DNA of 33,690 nt, taken from positions 1 to 33,690 of the forward strand of contig NZ_APLF01000020.1 of assembly GCF_000355905.1 (NCBI RefSeq), in the 5' to 3' direction. A program made the translations under genes and the position numbers. Source of the stretch: Psychroflexus gondwanensis ACAM 44. Its GTDB lineage: Bacteria > Bacteroidota > Bacteroidia > Flavobacteriales > Flavobacteriaceae. Shown here one piece after another: positions 24,932 through 32,886 of this stretch (the stretch's first letter is position 1; the number at the start of each line of letters is the position of its first letter). A model generated the notes under the pieces. The model was given only the letters and a program-made list of their open reading frames with translations. It was not told the DNA's origin and ran no database searches.

Positions 24932-25062
24932 AGTTCAAACAAATAATAACGATAAGTTTTATCTCAAATGATTCAATTTTGAACATAATATAAATTGATG
25001 CAAGACTTGTAAACTTAGAAAGCATTAAGTCTAAAGTCAGAAGTCATACGCTAAAAAAAACA

Positions 25063-27615
25063 ATGAAACACACTTATCACATACAAGGTATGACCTGCAA
25101 TGGATGCAGAAATCACGTAGAAGAAACGCTCTCTAAAGTAGAAGGAGTTTCCAACGCAAGGGTTAATTTAGAACAAGAAGAAGCTACAATTGAAACGGAA
25201 TCACACATTCCTATTGAGACCTTTCAAAAAGTGCTTCAGGAGGATGGCGATAACTATAGTATCCATAAAAATCCCCTCCCAGCCTCCCCAAAGGGGAGGA
25301 GAAAAAACAAAGATAAGAGCAAGAGTGAGAAAAGCCCCCTTCGGGGGATGGGAGGCTCCTTTTACTGTCCCATGCACTGCGAAGGCGACAGAACCTACAA
25401 CAAACCTGGCGACTGTCCTGTTTGCGGAATGGATCTCGTAGAAGAGCAGTCCCCCCTCCTTGGGAGGGGGTTAGGGGGAGGATTTACTTGCCCCATGCAT
25501 CCAGAGGTTACAAAAGACGAAGCAGGCTCTTGTCCGATCTGCGGAATGGATTTAGTGCCGATGCAAGCAGACGTCTCTGCAGAAGAGAAAACCTATCAGA
25601 AACTATTGAAGAAATTTTGGATTGCAACAGTATTTACATTGCCAATCTTCCTGATCGCTATGAGCGAGATGCTTTCCAATAATCCATTATATGATGTCCT
25701 GGAACAAAAACAGTGGAATTGGATTCAATTTGGTTTATCTATTCCAGTGGTTTTTTATGCCACTTGGATGTTTTTTGAACGTGCTTATAAAAGTATCACA
25801 ACTTGGAATCTCAATATGTTCACCCTTATTGGTATTGGTGCTGGTGTGGCTTGGTTATTCAGTGTGTTTGGGATGTTCTTTCCCGATATTTTCCCAGATC
25901 AATTCAAAGCTGAGTCTGGAGCAGTACACGTGTATTTTGAAGCTGCAACCGTTATTTTGACACTAGTGCTTTTAGGACAACTCCTCGAAGCAAGAGCGCA
26001 TAGCAAAACCAATTCAGCAGTAAAAGAATTACTGAAGTTAGCTCCAAACAAAGCCATAAAAATAGTGGAGGGAGAAGAAGTTGAAGTGAGTATAGATAAG
26101 ATAGAATTGGACGACATTCTGAAAGTAAAACCAGGCGATAAAATTCCTGTGGATGGAGTGATTACCGAAGGAGATACTAGTATAGACGAATCTATGATTA
26201 CTGGAGAGCCTATTCCTGTAGACAAAGCTAAAGGTGATAAAGTGAGTAGCGGTACCATCAACGGTAACCAATCCTTTTTGATGAAAGCTAAAAAGGTTGG
26301 GAGCGATACCTTACTGTCTCAAATTATCCACATGGTTAACAATGCCAGTCGAAGTCGTGCACCAATCCAAAATTTAGCTGATAAAGTTTCGGGCTACTTT
26401 GTGCCAGTTGTGGTCTTAATTTCCTTAATAACCTTTATAGTTTGGGCAATTTGGGGTCCTGAGCCCGTTTATGTGTATGCGTTTGTGAATGCTATTGCAG
26501 TGCTTATTATTGCCTGTCCGTGTGCCTTAGGACTAGCTACACCTATGTCTGTTATGGTAGGTGTGGGTAAAGGTGCTCAAAATGGTGTACTGATTAAAAA
26601 TGCTGAAGCTCTTGAAAAAATGGACAAGGTAGATACCTTGATTATCGATAAAACAGGAACGATTACGGAAGGAAAACCAACTGTAGAAAAAATAGGTTCA
26701 TTTACTGATGACCAAGCCAACAGTGAAAGAGGTTTTAATGAAAGTAAAGTGCTTCAATACATCGTGTCGTTAAACAGCAATAGCGAACATCCTTTAGCAG
26801 AAGCAACTGTGAAATATGGTAAAGAGCAAAATGCTCAAATGATAAAGTCAGATGGATTTAGTGCAGTCACAGGCAAAGGGGTACAAGCTACTATAAATGA
26901 CAAAAAAGTTGCTTTAGGAAATCCTAAAATGATGGCTTATGCCAATGTTGAAATTGACTCGCAGATGCAAGAAGAGGCCAAAACTTATCAAAAACAAGGA
27001 AAAACCGTTTCTTATTTGGCAGTCGATAAAAGGGTAGTGGGTTATGTCGTTATCGGTGATAAAATAAAAGCCACCAGTGCAAAGGCGATTAAGGAGCTAC
27101 AAGACAAAGGCGTTGCAGTCATTATGTTAACGGGAGATAATCACGATACTGCTCAAGCAGTAGCATTAGAACTTAGTCTTGCTAATTTTAAAGCCAGTAT
27201 GTTACCAGAAGATAAATTGAAAGAAGTTGAGAAGCTACAAGACCAAGGGAAAGTAGTTGCAATGGCTGGTGATGGGATAAATGATGCCCCAGCATTGGCA
27301 AAAAGTGATGTTGGTATTGCCATGGGAACAGGAACCGATGTGGCTATTGAAAGTGCCATGATTACCTTAGTCAAAGGCGATCTCCACGGGATTGTGAAAG
27401 CAAAAAATTTGAGTCACGCCGTGATGAGAAACATCAAGCAGAATCTGTTCTTTGCACTCATCTATAATACGGTAGGTATACCCATTGCCGCAGGGGTGTT
27501 ATTTCCAGTTTTCGGGATTCTGCTCTCACCTATGATTGCAGCATTGGCGATGAGCTTTAGTTCAGTTTCAGTGATAGGAAATGCACTGAGACTAAAAACA
27601 AAAACAATCAATTAG
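25063..27615 (+). CDS. copA: Copper-exporting P1B-type ATPase
   Basis: An 850-residue CPx-type ATPase that pumps Cu(I) out of the cytoplasm. Order: HMA domain with GMTCNGC (4-66); a first heavy-metal-binding module FYCPMH...CPVCGMDLV (100-126); a second FTCPMH...CPICGMDLVPM (141-167); transmembrane helices from about 184; actuator TGEP; metal-site CPC (485-487) in IIACPCALGLATP; phosphorylation DKTGT (Asp529); SEHPLA; and GDGINDAP (about 736). The linkers at 70-99 and 127-140 (NPLPASPKGRR, SPLRGMGG, SPLLGRGLGGG) are encoded by G/C-rich palindromic repeats unlike the rest of the gene. It follows the RAYT array and precedes the DUF305 gene by 18 bp. Confidence 0.95.
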   Translation: MKHTYHIQGMTCNGCRNHVEETLSKVEGVSNARVNLEQEEATIETESHIPIETFQKVLQEDGDNYSIHKNPLPASPKGRRKNKDKSKSEKSPLRGMGGSFYCPMHCEGDRTYNKPGDCPVCGMDLVEEQSPLLGRGLGGGFTCPMHPEVTKDEAGSCPICGMDLVPMQADVSAEEKTYQKLLKKFWIATVFTLPIFLIAMSEMLSNNPLYDVLEQKQWNWIQFGLSIPVVFYATWMFFERAYKSITTWNLNMFTLIGIGAGVAWLFSVFGMFFPDIFPDQFKAESGAVHVYFEAATVILTLVLLGQLLEARAHSKTNSAVKELLKLAPNKAIKIVEGEEVEVSIDKIELDDILKVKPGDKIPVDGVITEGDTSIDESMITGEPIPVDKAKGDKVSSGTINGNQSFLMKAKKVGSDTLLSQIIHMVNNASRSRAPIQNLADKVSGYFVPVVVLISLITFIVWAIWGPEPVYVYAFVNAIAVLIIACPCALGLATPMSVMVGVGKGAQNGVLIKNAEALEKMDKVDTLIIDKTGTITEGKPTVEKIGSFTDDQANSERGFNESKVLQYIVSLNSNSEHPLAEATVKYGKEQNAQMIKSDGFSAVTGKGVQATINDKKVALGNPKMMAYANVEIDSQMQEEAKTYQKQGKTVSYLAVDKRVVGYVVIGDKIKATSAKAIKELQDKGVAVIMLTGDNHDTAQAVALELSLANFKASMLPEDKLKEVEKLQDQGKVVAMAGDGINDAPALAKSDVGIAMGTGTDVAIESAMITLVKGDLHGIVKAKNLSHAVMRNIKQNLFFALIYNTVGIPIAAGVLFPVFGILLSPMIAALAMSFSSVSVIGNALRLKTKTIN
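25273..25357. repeat. Inverted pair of G/C-rich REP-like palindromes inside copA
   Basis: The left element CCCCTCCCAGCCTCCCC then AAAGGGGAGG (25274-25299) and the right element (GCCCCCTTCGGGGGATGGG, then AGGC, 25334-25356) are the same motif in opposite orientations, separated by an A-rich 34-bp spacer. They form hairpins individually and as a pair. They are read in frame as NPLPASPKGRR...KSPLRGMGGS between the HMA domain and the first CPMH domain of CopA. Confidence 0.85.
25450..25481. repeat. Third G/C-rich REP-like palindrome inside copA
   Basis: CCCCCCTCCTTGGGAGGGGG followed by TTAGGGGGAGG is a hairpin with the same TCCC/GGGA logic as the pair at 25273-25357. It is read in frame as SPLLGRGLGGG between the two CPMH metal-binding modules. 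Confidence 0.85.
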
Positions 27616-27633
27616 TAACTAAAATCAACAAAA

Positions 27634-28125
27634 ATGGAAAGCAAAGCCGAGATGGATCAGGATTCAAAAAAGAAAAATAACTACACCAAATTTGTAGGAA
27701 TGCTCGCTGCCTCCTTTGTGGCAATGTATGTTACGATGTATCTAAATACCTATGCCATCGATCACGTGTATTTCAGTTTGACTCGATTTTATATGAGTTG
27801 TCTGGGTATTTCTGCAATGGCAATCATTATGTACGTGGCAATGCGTGGAATGTATCAAAATAAAAAGAAGAATATTGCCATTATTGTTGGTAGTATCGCT
27901 CTCTTTTTAGCTGCTTTAGGACTGGTACGCATACAAGCACCTATTATTGGCGATGTATTATGGATGAAGGCGATGATTCCGCACCATTCTATTGCAATTT
28001 TAACCAGTGAACGAGCAGATATTCAAGATCCAGAAGTAAAGCAATTGGCTAAAGACATCATCAAGGCACAGCGAATGGAAATTGAAGAGATGAAACAAAT
28101 GATTAAAAGGTTAGAGGCTGAATAA
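27634..28125 (+). CDS. DUF305 domain membrane protein
   Basis: A 163-residue protein with about three membrane helices (KFVGMLAASFVAMYVTMYLN, ISAMAIIMYVAM, IAIIVGSIALFLAALG). After them comes the C-terminal DUF305 end, with WMKAMIPHHSIAILTSERAD and a helix IIKAQRMEIEEMKQMI. DUF305 is a ferritin-like helical domain often next to copper resistance genes; metal binding through the HH pair is plausible but not proven. It is 18 bp after copA and ends the same-strand copper run. Confidence 0.87.
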   Translation: MESKAEMDQDSKKKNNYTKFVGMLAASFVAMYVTMYLNTYAIDHVYFSLTRFYMSCLGISAMAIIMYVAMRGMYQNKKKNIAIIVGSIALFLAALGLVRIQAPIIGDVLWMKAMIPHHSIAILTSERADIQDPEVKQLAKDIIKAQRMEIEEMKQMIKRLEAE

Positions 28126-28433
28126 TTTGAATGCTTGAGTGAAATATCTAATAGTGTGATGTGATAGGTAGATTAATTACCCCAGATATCACCGTTTATT
28201 AAAGCATGATTTTAATGTTAAGACTTTTAAGAAGATAAAAAGTTCTTATATTGGATATTTAATAAAATGGATAACACAACTTGTTTTGTTATCTCAATGT
28301 TGTTGCCTCCAATTAAAAAAACTCAACAATATCAACAGATTGACGAAAATGTCATAAAAATGTCGCAAACAAACCGTTATCAAAATGATAGATTCATAAG
28401 TAGTTTTGTCAGAACAATAAACCAAAATTAATT
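28126..28433. other. Intergenic region with a hairpin and a diverged repeat
   Basis: This 308-bp stretch has two items. First, 28270-28293 is a hairpin with 10-bp arms (GATAACACAA, CTTG loop, TTTTGTTATC; one mismatch) that could be a terminator or the operator of the downstream regulator. Second, 28144-28180 resembles 33015-33052 (about 31 of 37 positions). No gene is evident. Confidence 0.5.
28401..28408 (+). promoter_or_regulatory. Putative -7 promoter element for the XRE gene
   Basis: TAGTTTTG matches TAnnTTTG and ends 25 bp before the ATG at 28434. No clear -33 element accompanies it. Confidence 0.4.
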
Positions 28434-28997
28434 ATGAACGTAATCGGAAAAAAAATTAGAGAAGTAAGAAAGAAAAAAGGACTATCTCAAGAGGAGTTGG
28501 CTGAATCTGCAAAAGTGAATTTAAGAACAATTCAAAGGATTGAAAACAACGACAGTGAACCTCGTGGAAAAACCCTGAATTTAATTTGTGAAGTTCTTGA
28601 CATAAATGCAGAAGACATTTTAGATTACGGAAAACAAGAGGACAAAAGTTATCTAATAATTTTTCATCTTTCAGTAATAGTATTTTTAGCTATTCCAGTT
28701 GGAAATATAATTCTTCCTCTGATTTTATGGATGAACAAAAAAGATAAGATAATTGGATTAAAAGAAGTCGGAGCAAATCTTTTGAATTTTCAAATAGTTT
28801 GGTCAGTTTTAACTTTTATTTCAATAACTACTTTTGCGTTGTTTAAAATAATGCATTACGGGACTTATGAAATTCTATTTTATGTGTTTATCGGACTTTA
28901 CGCTTTGAATATAATATTGCCGATATTATTTGCTATTAAAACGAATAATGGAAATACCGAAAAACTTTATCCGAACATAATAAAACTGATAAAATAA
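28434..28997 (+). CDS. XRE-family regulator fused to a DUF4870-like membrane domain
   Basis: A 187-residue protein. Residues 1-60 form a Cro/C1-type helix-turn-helix (IGKKIREVRKKKGLSQEELA, then VNLRTIQRIENNDSEP). Residues about 75-180 hold four membrane helices with the DUF4870 pattern (HLSVIVFLAIPVGNIILPLI followed by LLNFQIVWSVL). Such fusions are common in Bacteroidota and suggest a membrane-tethered repressor, target unknown. It is not clearly part of the copper operon: 308 bp separate them, and a TAnnTTTG promoter precedes it. Confidence 0.87.
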   Translation: MNVIGKKIREVRKKKGLSQEELAESAKVNLRTIQRIENNDSEPRGKTLNLICEVLDINAEDILDYGKQEDKSYLIIFHLSVIVFLAIPVGNIILPLILWMNKKDKIIGLKEVGANLLNFQIVWSVLTFISITTFALFKIMHYGTYEILFYVFIGLYALNIILPILFAIKTNNGNTEKLYPNIIKLIK

Positions 28998-29012
28998 CTG
29001 GTGGCAATACCT

Positions 29013-29091
29013 AAGCATATGGCGTGCCGATAGGCCAAGGACTGCCTGCCAAGGCACTACAGGCAGGCTCAGTGGAGTCCGCTATATGCTT
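29013..29091. repeat. Long nested imperfect palindrome after the XRE gene
   Basis: Outer arms AAGCATATGGCG (29013-29024) and CGCTATATGCTT (29080-29091) differ at one base. Inside, GGACT (29039-29043) pairs with AGTCC (29076-29080), and GCCTGCC (29044-29050) with GGCAGGC (29062-29068). The stem is more G/C-rich than its surroundings. It resembles mobile hairpins at gene ends in this phylum; a terminator role is also possible. The 29115-29197 stretch after it has weaker inverted ends (AATAAGGGGGAATT and AATTCCCCTTTTTATT). Confidence 0.7.
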
Positions 29092-29323
29092 TGTTGACTG
29101 ATCCGGGATTTTTAAATAAGGGGGAATTCGATAAGTTGGCATCGGCTTTAAAAATAATCAGCTGCGGTTTTAGATCCGTTTAATTCCCCTTTTTATTCAG
29201 TTGGTTATCTAAATAAAGCTGCTTTTTAGGGAGATCACGCTTTTTTTATGTGAGAATCTGCTATTTTTATCAGTTTCCTTCATTTTGGGCACTAGTAAGT
29301 CAAGGCTCTTTTTAGAATCGTTA

Positions 29324-29556
29324 TTAATATTTGTATTCCAGTAGTTTATCCTTTATAATTTGTTTGTAATCCTTTGGTGGACCGCGACTATCAAAGGTGA
29401 AAAGTGTGATCAATGTCACTTTTAAACAATGTATGCCAAGTTTTTATCTGCTAATTGCAGTTGCAATATCGGATCTCTACTTTTTTGCCAACTACTACTT
29501 AAAAACCCATAAAGCCTTATTTGAGTAAAGCCTTGGAGATGAATATGGACTTGCAT
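29324..29556 (-). pseudogene. IS91-family transposase remnant (C-terminal end)
   Basis: The minus strand reads GFTQIRLYGFLSSSWQK and then LQLQLADKN to a stop at 29422, then in another frame TLFTFDSRGPPKDYKQIIKD and LLEYKY to a stop at 29324. IS91/IS801-type transposases end with a GFxxIRxYGFL motif, a zinc-finger region and FDSRGPP. The zinc-finger part is missing and the frame is broken. No intact 5' portion was found. It explains much of the 830-bp stretch between the XRE gene and the gene at 29832; the rest holds only the hairpins described separately. Confidence 0.6.
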
Positions 29557-29831
29557 AACCATTTAGGAACTGATTACCGATAATTTTAATTCCTAGTCTA
29601 CTTACCTTATCCATAGCATAATGTGAATAGACTGTGTTGATCTTAAAAAAAGCGGTTTTACTTATGGCGTGAATTTGAACAAGCCAATTTTTTTTAAATC
29701 AATCACATTCAAAACCAATATTTGTAAAAAACAAACCCTAAAATGTCCTAAAAATAATGGCCAAAAGATTATTAGCTTTAAAGGCCTCAATTTTTAGGGC
29801 TAACATTGGCATTCATAAAAAAAGAGATATC

Positions 29832-30341
29832 ATGAAACAATTGACGCTCATAGCAACATTTCTACTTTATCCGACTCTATCAGCTTATGCATGTGACTGC
29901 GAATGTCTTGACGACTGTTCATTTAGTGTCGTTTCAAAAACCAGCATTTTTGTGGCTTTAGTCAAGGTGATCTCATATAATGACTACCTGGGCGATGATA
30001 TCATGGGATATGAAGGAAAAATGCCTTATTCAATGACTGTCGAGATAATCAAAAAATACAAAGGCTCTGAAACAAGGGAGACTATTAAAATATGGGGAGA
30101 TGATGGAAAGGAATGTCGGCCGTACATTGCTAATTTCAAAATCGGTGAATACTACTTGATCGCTCCAAGTGTCCTTGGTGACAACAAACTGAAAAATGAA
30201 AGCTCAACTGACTACGACTTTTTCAGTTGCTCGACTGACTATTTAAAATTCGATATGGAAAAAGAAATTGCTTACGGAGAATACTCAAAAAAGAAAGATG
30301 AAATAAAGCTTTCTGACTTTGAAAAAGAAATAAAAAAATAG
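29832..30341 (+). CDS. Secreted Cys-rich protein, possible TIMP/NTR-like domain
   Basis: A 169-residue exported protein. The signal peptide MKQLTLIATFLLYPTLSAYA is followed at once by CDCECLDDC, and later Cys lie in GKECRPYI and FFSCSTDYL. The pattern of a Cys-x-Cys at the mature N-terminus, FVALVKVIS, VEIIKKYKGSETRETIKIWG, Cys, FKIGEYYLIAPS and a final Cys resembles netrin/TIMP-type OB-fold domains. That is an inference from pattern, not a confirmed match. An upstream ATG at 29757 is in frame but would bury the signal peptide, so 29832 is preferred. Confidence 0.7.
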   Translation: MKQLTLIATFLLYPTLSAYACDCECLDDCSFSVVSKTSIFVALVKVISYNDYLGDDIMGYEGKMPYSMTVEIIKKYKGSETRETIKIWGDDGKECRPYIANFKIGEYYLIAPSVLGDNKLKNESSTDYDFFSCSTDYLKFDMEKEIAYGEYSKKKDEIKLSDFEKEIKK

Positions 30342-30365
30342 CGAAATACCAACAAAGAACTGAAG

Positions 30366-30412
30366 TAAAAAACAACTCTTTTCTACTTTAATGTGAAACA
30401 CTAGTAGTCTAG
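30366..30412. repeat. 47-bp direct repeat, left copy
   Basis: AAAAAACAACTCTTTTCTAC, then TTTAAT, a three-base difference, and AAACACTAGTAGTCTAG. The same 47 bp recur at 32700-32746 in the same orientation. Weaker similarity extends about 18 bp upstream (ACCAACAAAGAACTG versus ACCAAAGAATTG). The two copies bracket the acyl-CoA synthetase gene. Confidence 0.9.
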
Positions 30413-30611
30413 ACTTGGAGATTTACATTCTTGATTCTTTGAGTTTTGTTGTTGTGTTTTTCGAGACCCGAGCAATAGCGTACAGGAAAAGCAAATACAT
30501 GACTAATTTTTATAAAAATGGATACGTTTGCTCGGAGAACAAACAAAACTACTGTAGCAACGCAGTGGTTTTTATATCCCGCTTACCTTCTCCAATCGCA
30601 GTAAATCTTTG

Positions 30612-30619
30612 TAACTTTG
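30612..30619 (+). promoter_or_regulatory. Putative -7 promoter element for the acyl-CoA synthetase
   Basis: TAACTTTG matches TAnnTTTG and lies 49 bp before the ATG at 30669. The rest of the 30413-30668 gap contains no gene I can support. Confidence 0.4.
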
Positions 30620-30668
30620 AGCCACTACAATACCTAAGGTTTTAAAATATAAAAAGCTAAACTATAAA

Positions 30669-32465
30669 ATGGAAGATAATCACATTGGCATAGAAATAAG
30701 AAACAAAGTACTGCAATATCAAGGTGAAAATTCAATTTATTACAAGGATAATAAATTGAATGCATGGGTTGGAATTTCATGGACAGATTTTGGCGACAAA
30801 ATTCAAAACCTGTCAAAAGCATTATTGAATTATGGAATAAAAGAACATCAAAATATTGCCATATTCGCTGAAAACATGCCCGACTGGATTATAGCCGATA
30901 TTGCCATAATGAGCATCAGAGGGGTGACAGTTCCTATTTATGCAACAAATTCACAGAACGAGGTTGAATATATTGTAAACGATGCTGAAATTAATTTGGT
31001 TTTTGTGGGTGGTCAGGCAGAATATGATAAAGCACTGCAAATTTCAAAAACCAATAGCAACTTAAAATACATAGTTAGTCTTTGCGAAGACATAAAAATC
31101 GAGAACAACGAAAACTCAATTCATTTAAATGATTTTTTGGTTTTAAAAATGAATGAAACCATTGAAACAGAGCTTCAAAAAAGATATTACGAATGCGAAT
31201 CAACCGATTTGGCAAGTATTATTTATACTTCAGGTACTACCGGAGAACCAAAAGGAGTCATGCTGGATCATACAAACTTTATGCAGTCATTAGTAGCGCA
31301 CGATTTTGAATTAGATGTTTCAGAAAAAGATTCTTCATTAAGTTTTTTACCATTGAGTCATATTTATGAGAGAAGCTGGGTTTTCTTTTGTTTGCATCGA
31401 GGCATAAAAGTATATTTCAACCAAAATCCGAAGTTAATCGCCGAGGTATTAAAAGAGGTAAAACCTACAGTGATGTGCACAGTTCCTCGTATTTTCGAGA
31501 AGATTTATGCTGCAATTCAAGATAAAAGGAAAGAAGCTTCGCCTACCAAAATGAAATTAGCCAGCTGGGCTTTGGGTATTGGAAACGCTTATTTCAACAA
31601 ATACAAACGAAACGATATAAAAGTACCATTAGCTTTAAAGTTGAAACACAAAATTGCAGATAAATTAGTGTTGAGCAAATTGAGAGAAGTTTTTGGTGGC
31701 CGCATAAAATTTATGCCTTGCGGAGGAGCGCCTTTAGCTCCGGATATGGTATCTTTTTTTCATTCTTTTGGTTTAAATATCAAATGTGGCTACGGTTTAA
31801 CTGAAACTACAGCAACCGTCTCGCTATTTGGATATAAGCATTTCGAATTTAATTCTGCAGGAAAAGCAATTCACGGCACTCAAATAAAAATAGGAGAAAA
31901 CGATGAAATTTTAGTAAAAGGACCTAGCTTAATGAAAGGCTATTATAAAAAACCAAAAGAAACTGCCGACGTTTTTGAAGACGGTTGGTTTAAAACTGGT
32001 GATGCTGGAAAGATGGATGAAAAAGGGAACTTAATCATTACAGACAGAATAAAAGATTTAATGAAAACGTCTGGCGGAAAATATATTGCCCCTCAAAAAT
32101 TAGAATTGGCATTGATAAACGATGCTTTTATAGAACAAATTTCAGTAATAGGTGACCAACAGAAGTATGTAACCGCATTGGCCGTTCCGAGTTTTGAGAA
32201 TTTAAAAAAATATGCTATTGAACATAAAATTGCCTACGAGGATATTGAAGAATTGATTAATCAAAGTCAAATTAAAGAGATGTTTGAAAAACGAATTGAA
32301 GCCTTGCAAAAAGATTTTTCGGTTTTTGAAAAAATTAAAAAATTTAGCTTGTTACCTAAAGAATTTAGTATCGAAGCGGGAGAAATTACAGCAACTTTAA
32401 AGCTAAAACGAAAAGTCATTCAGAAAAAATACAAGGGGATTATAGATAAAATGTATAACGAGTAA
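30669..32465 (+). CDS. Long-chain fatty-acid-CoA ligase (AMP-forming)
   Basis: A 598-residue adenylate-forming enzyme that should activate a fatty acid with ATP and load it on CoA. The P-loop-like motif is IIYTSGTTGEPKGVMLDH, followed by LPLSHIYERSW, the VPRIFEKIYAAI region, CGYGLTETTA, and the hinge TGDAGKMDEKGNL...TDRIKDLMKTSGGKYIAPQ. The length and the IYERSW and SGGKYIAPQ motifs fit bacterial FadD15-like long-chain ligases. It is cytoplasmic. The gene stands alone between two 47-bp direct repeats, which suggests it entered, or was bracketed, as a unit of about 2.3 kb. Confidence 0.92.
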   Translation: MEDNHIGIEIRNKVLQYQGENSIYYKDNKLNAWVGISWTDFGDKIQNLSKALLNYGIKEHQNIAIFAENMPDWIIADIAIMSIRGVTVPIYATNSQNEVEYIVNDAEINLVFVGGQAEYDKALQISKTNSNLKYIVSLCEDIKIENNENSIHLNDFLVLKMNETIETELQKRYYECESTDLASIIYTSGTTGEPKGVMLDHTNFMQSLVAHDFELDVSEKDSSLSFLPLSHIYERSWVFFCLHRGIKVYFNQNPKLIAEVLKEVKPTVMCTVPRIFEKIYAAIQDKRKEASPTKMKLASWALGIGNAYFNKYKRNDIKVPLALKLKHKIADKLVLSKLREVFGGRIKFMPCGGAPLAPDMVSFFHSFGLNIKCGYGLTETTATVSLFGYKHFEFNSAGKAIHGTQIKIGENDEILVKGPSLMKGYYKKPKETADVFEDGWFKTGDAGKMDEKGNLIITDRIKDLMKTSGGKYIAPQKLELALINDAFIEQISVIGDQQKYVTALAVPSFENLKKYAIEHKIAYEDIEELINQSQIKEMFEKRIEALQKDFSVFEKIKKFSLLPKEFSIEAGEITATLKLKRKVIQKKYKGIIDKMYNE

Positions 32466-32583
32466 AATGTCATAAACCAACTGATTACTATAGTCTTGTC
32501 AAGACTATGAACATTAAGAAACTTTTGTTTATTCAAAAGATTCACAAATTTTAGAATCCTTTTTGAAGTTATCTGACATTTAG

Positions 32584-32673
32584 GGATTTTTTGCAAATGA
32601 ATGGACAAGACTCTTGTGGAGTGAAATCGAATATCAAAAAGACGAGGAAATATTAACAATAAGACGGGAATAA
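32584..32673 (+). pseudogene. Possible gene tail after the ligase
   Basis: An open frame from after a TAG at 32581 reads GFFANEWTRLLWSEIEYQKD and EEILTIRRE to a TAA. It looks protein-like and is directly followed by the right-hand 47-bp repeat, as the real gene at 29832 is followed by the left-hand copy. No family was recognised. Confidence 0.3.
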
Positions 32674-32699
32674 AAACCTGCTACACCAAAGAATTGAGT

Positions 32700-32746
32700 T
32701 AAAAAACAACTCTTTTCTACTTTAATTTAAAACACTAGTAGTCTAG
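32700..32746. repeat. 47-bp direct repeat, right copy
   Basis: The same sequence as 30366-30412, with TTT in place of the left copy's GTG and one boundary difference. Position is 234 bp after the ligase stop. Confidence 0.9.
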
Positions 32747-32832
32747 GCTCACGGATTCATAAAACTTCTTTGAGTTTTTTTAATTGATTTTACTTCTACC
32801 TATCTAAACAAAACAGAAATTTTCAACCTTAT

Positions 32833-32886
32833 AACCAGGGGTGAGACCAACGGGTTTCCAAAAAACCGTTGGTCTCACCCTTGGTT
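32833..32886. repeat. REP-like palindrome, family 2 (25-bp arms)
   Basis: AACCAGGGGTGAGACCAACG and its inverse CGTTGGTCTCACCCTTGGTT flank a central GGTTT/AAAACC core; the arms have two or three mismatches over 25 bp. The design (AGACC... TTT...AAA ...GGTCT) parallels family 1 near the RAYT gene, with a different stem. It could also act as a terminator. The 240 bp after it, to the small-ORF cluster, are AT-rich with nothing recognised except the diverged repeat at 33015-33052. Confidence 0.88.

Noticed and set aside
24717-24960. Micro-ORFs of the tandem array as real genes
   Set aside because: They are created by the repeat, their lengths vary with the A-tract, and nothing shows that they are translated; kept only as an observation.
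25190-25960. Overlapping plus-strand open frames within copA
   Set aside because: They lie in other frames of a complete P1B ATPase and depend on the G/C-rich repeats for being open.
29013-29091. Integron attC site
   Set aside because: The hairpin lacks a GTTRRRY core with a matching RYYYAAC partner, and no integrase is seen.
30415-30645. 76-residue open frame before the acyl-CoA synthetase
   Set aside because: It begins with a non-ATG codon, overlaps the repeat end and the promoter-like TAACTTTG, and reads as unstructured sequence.
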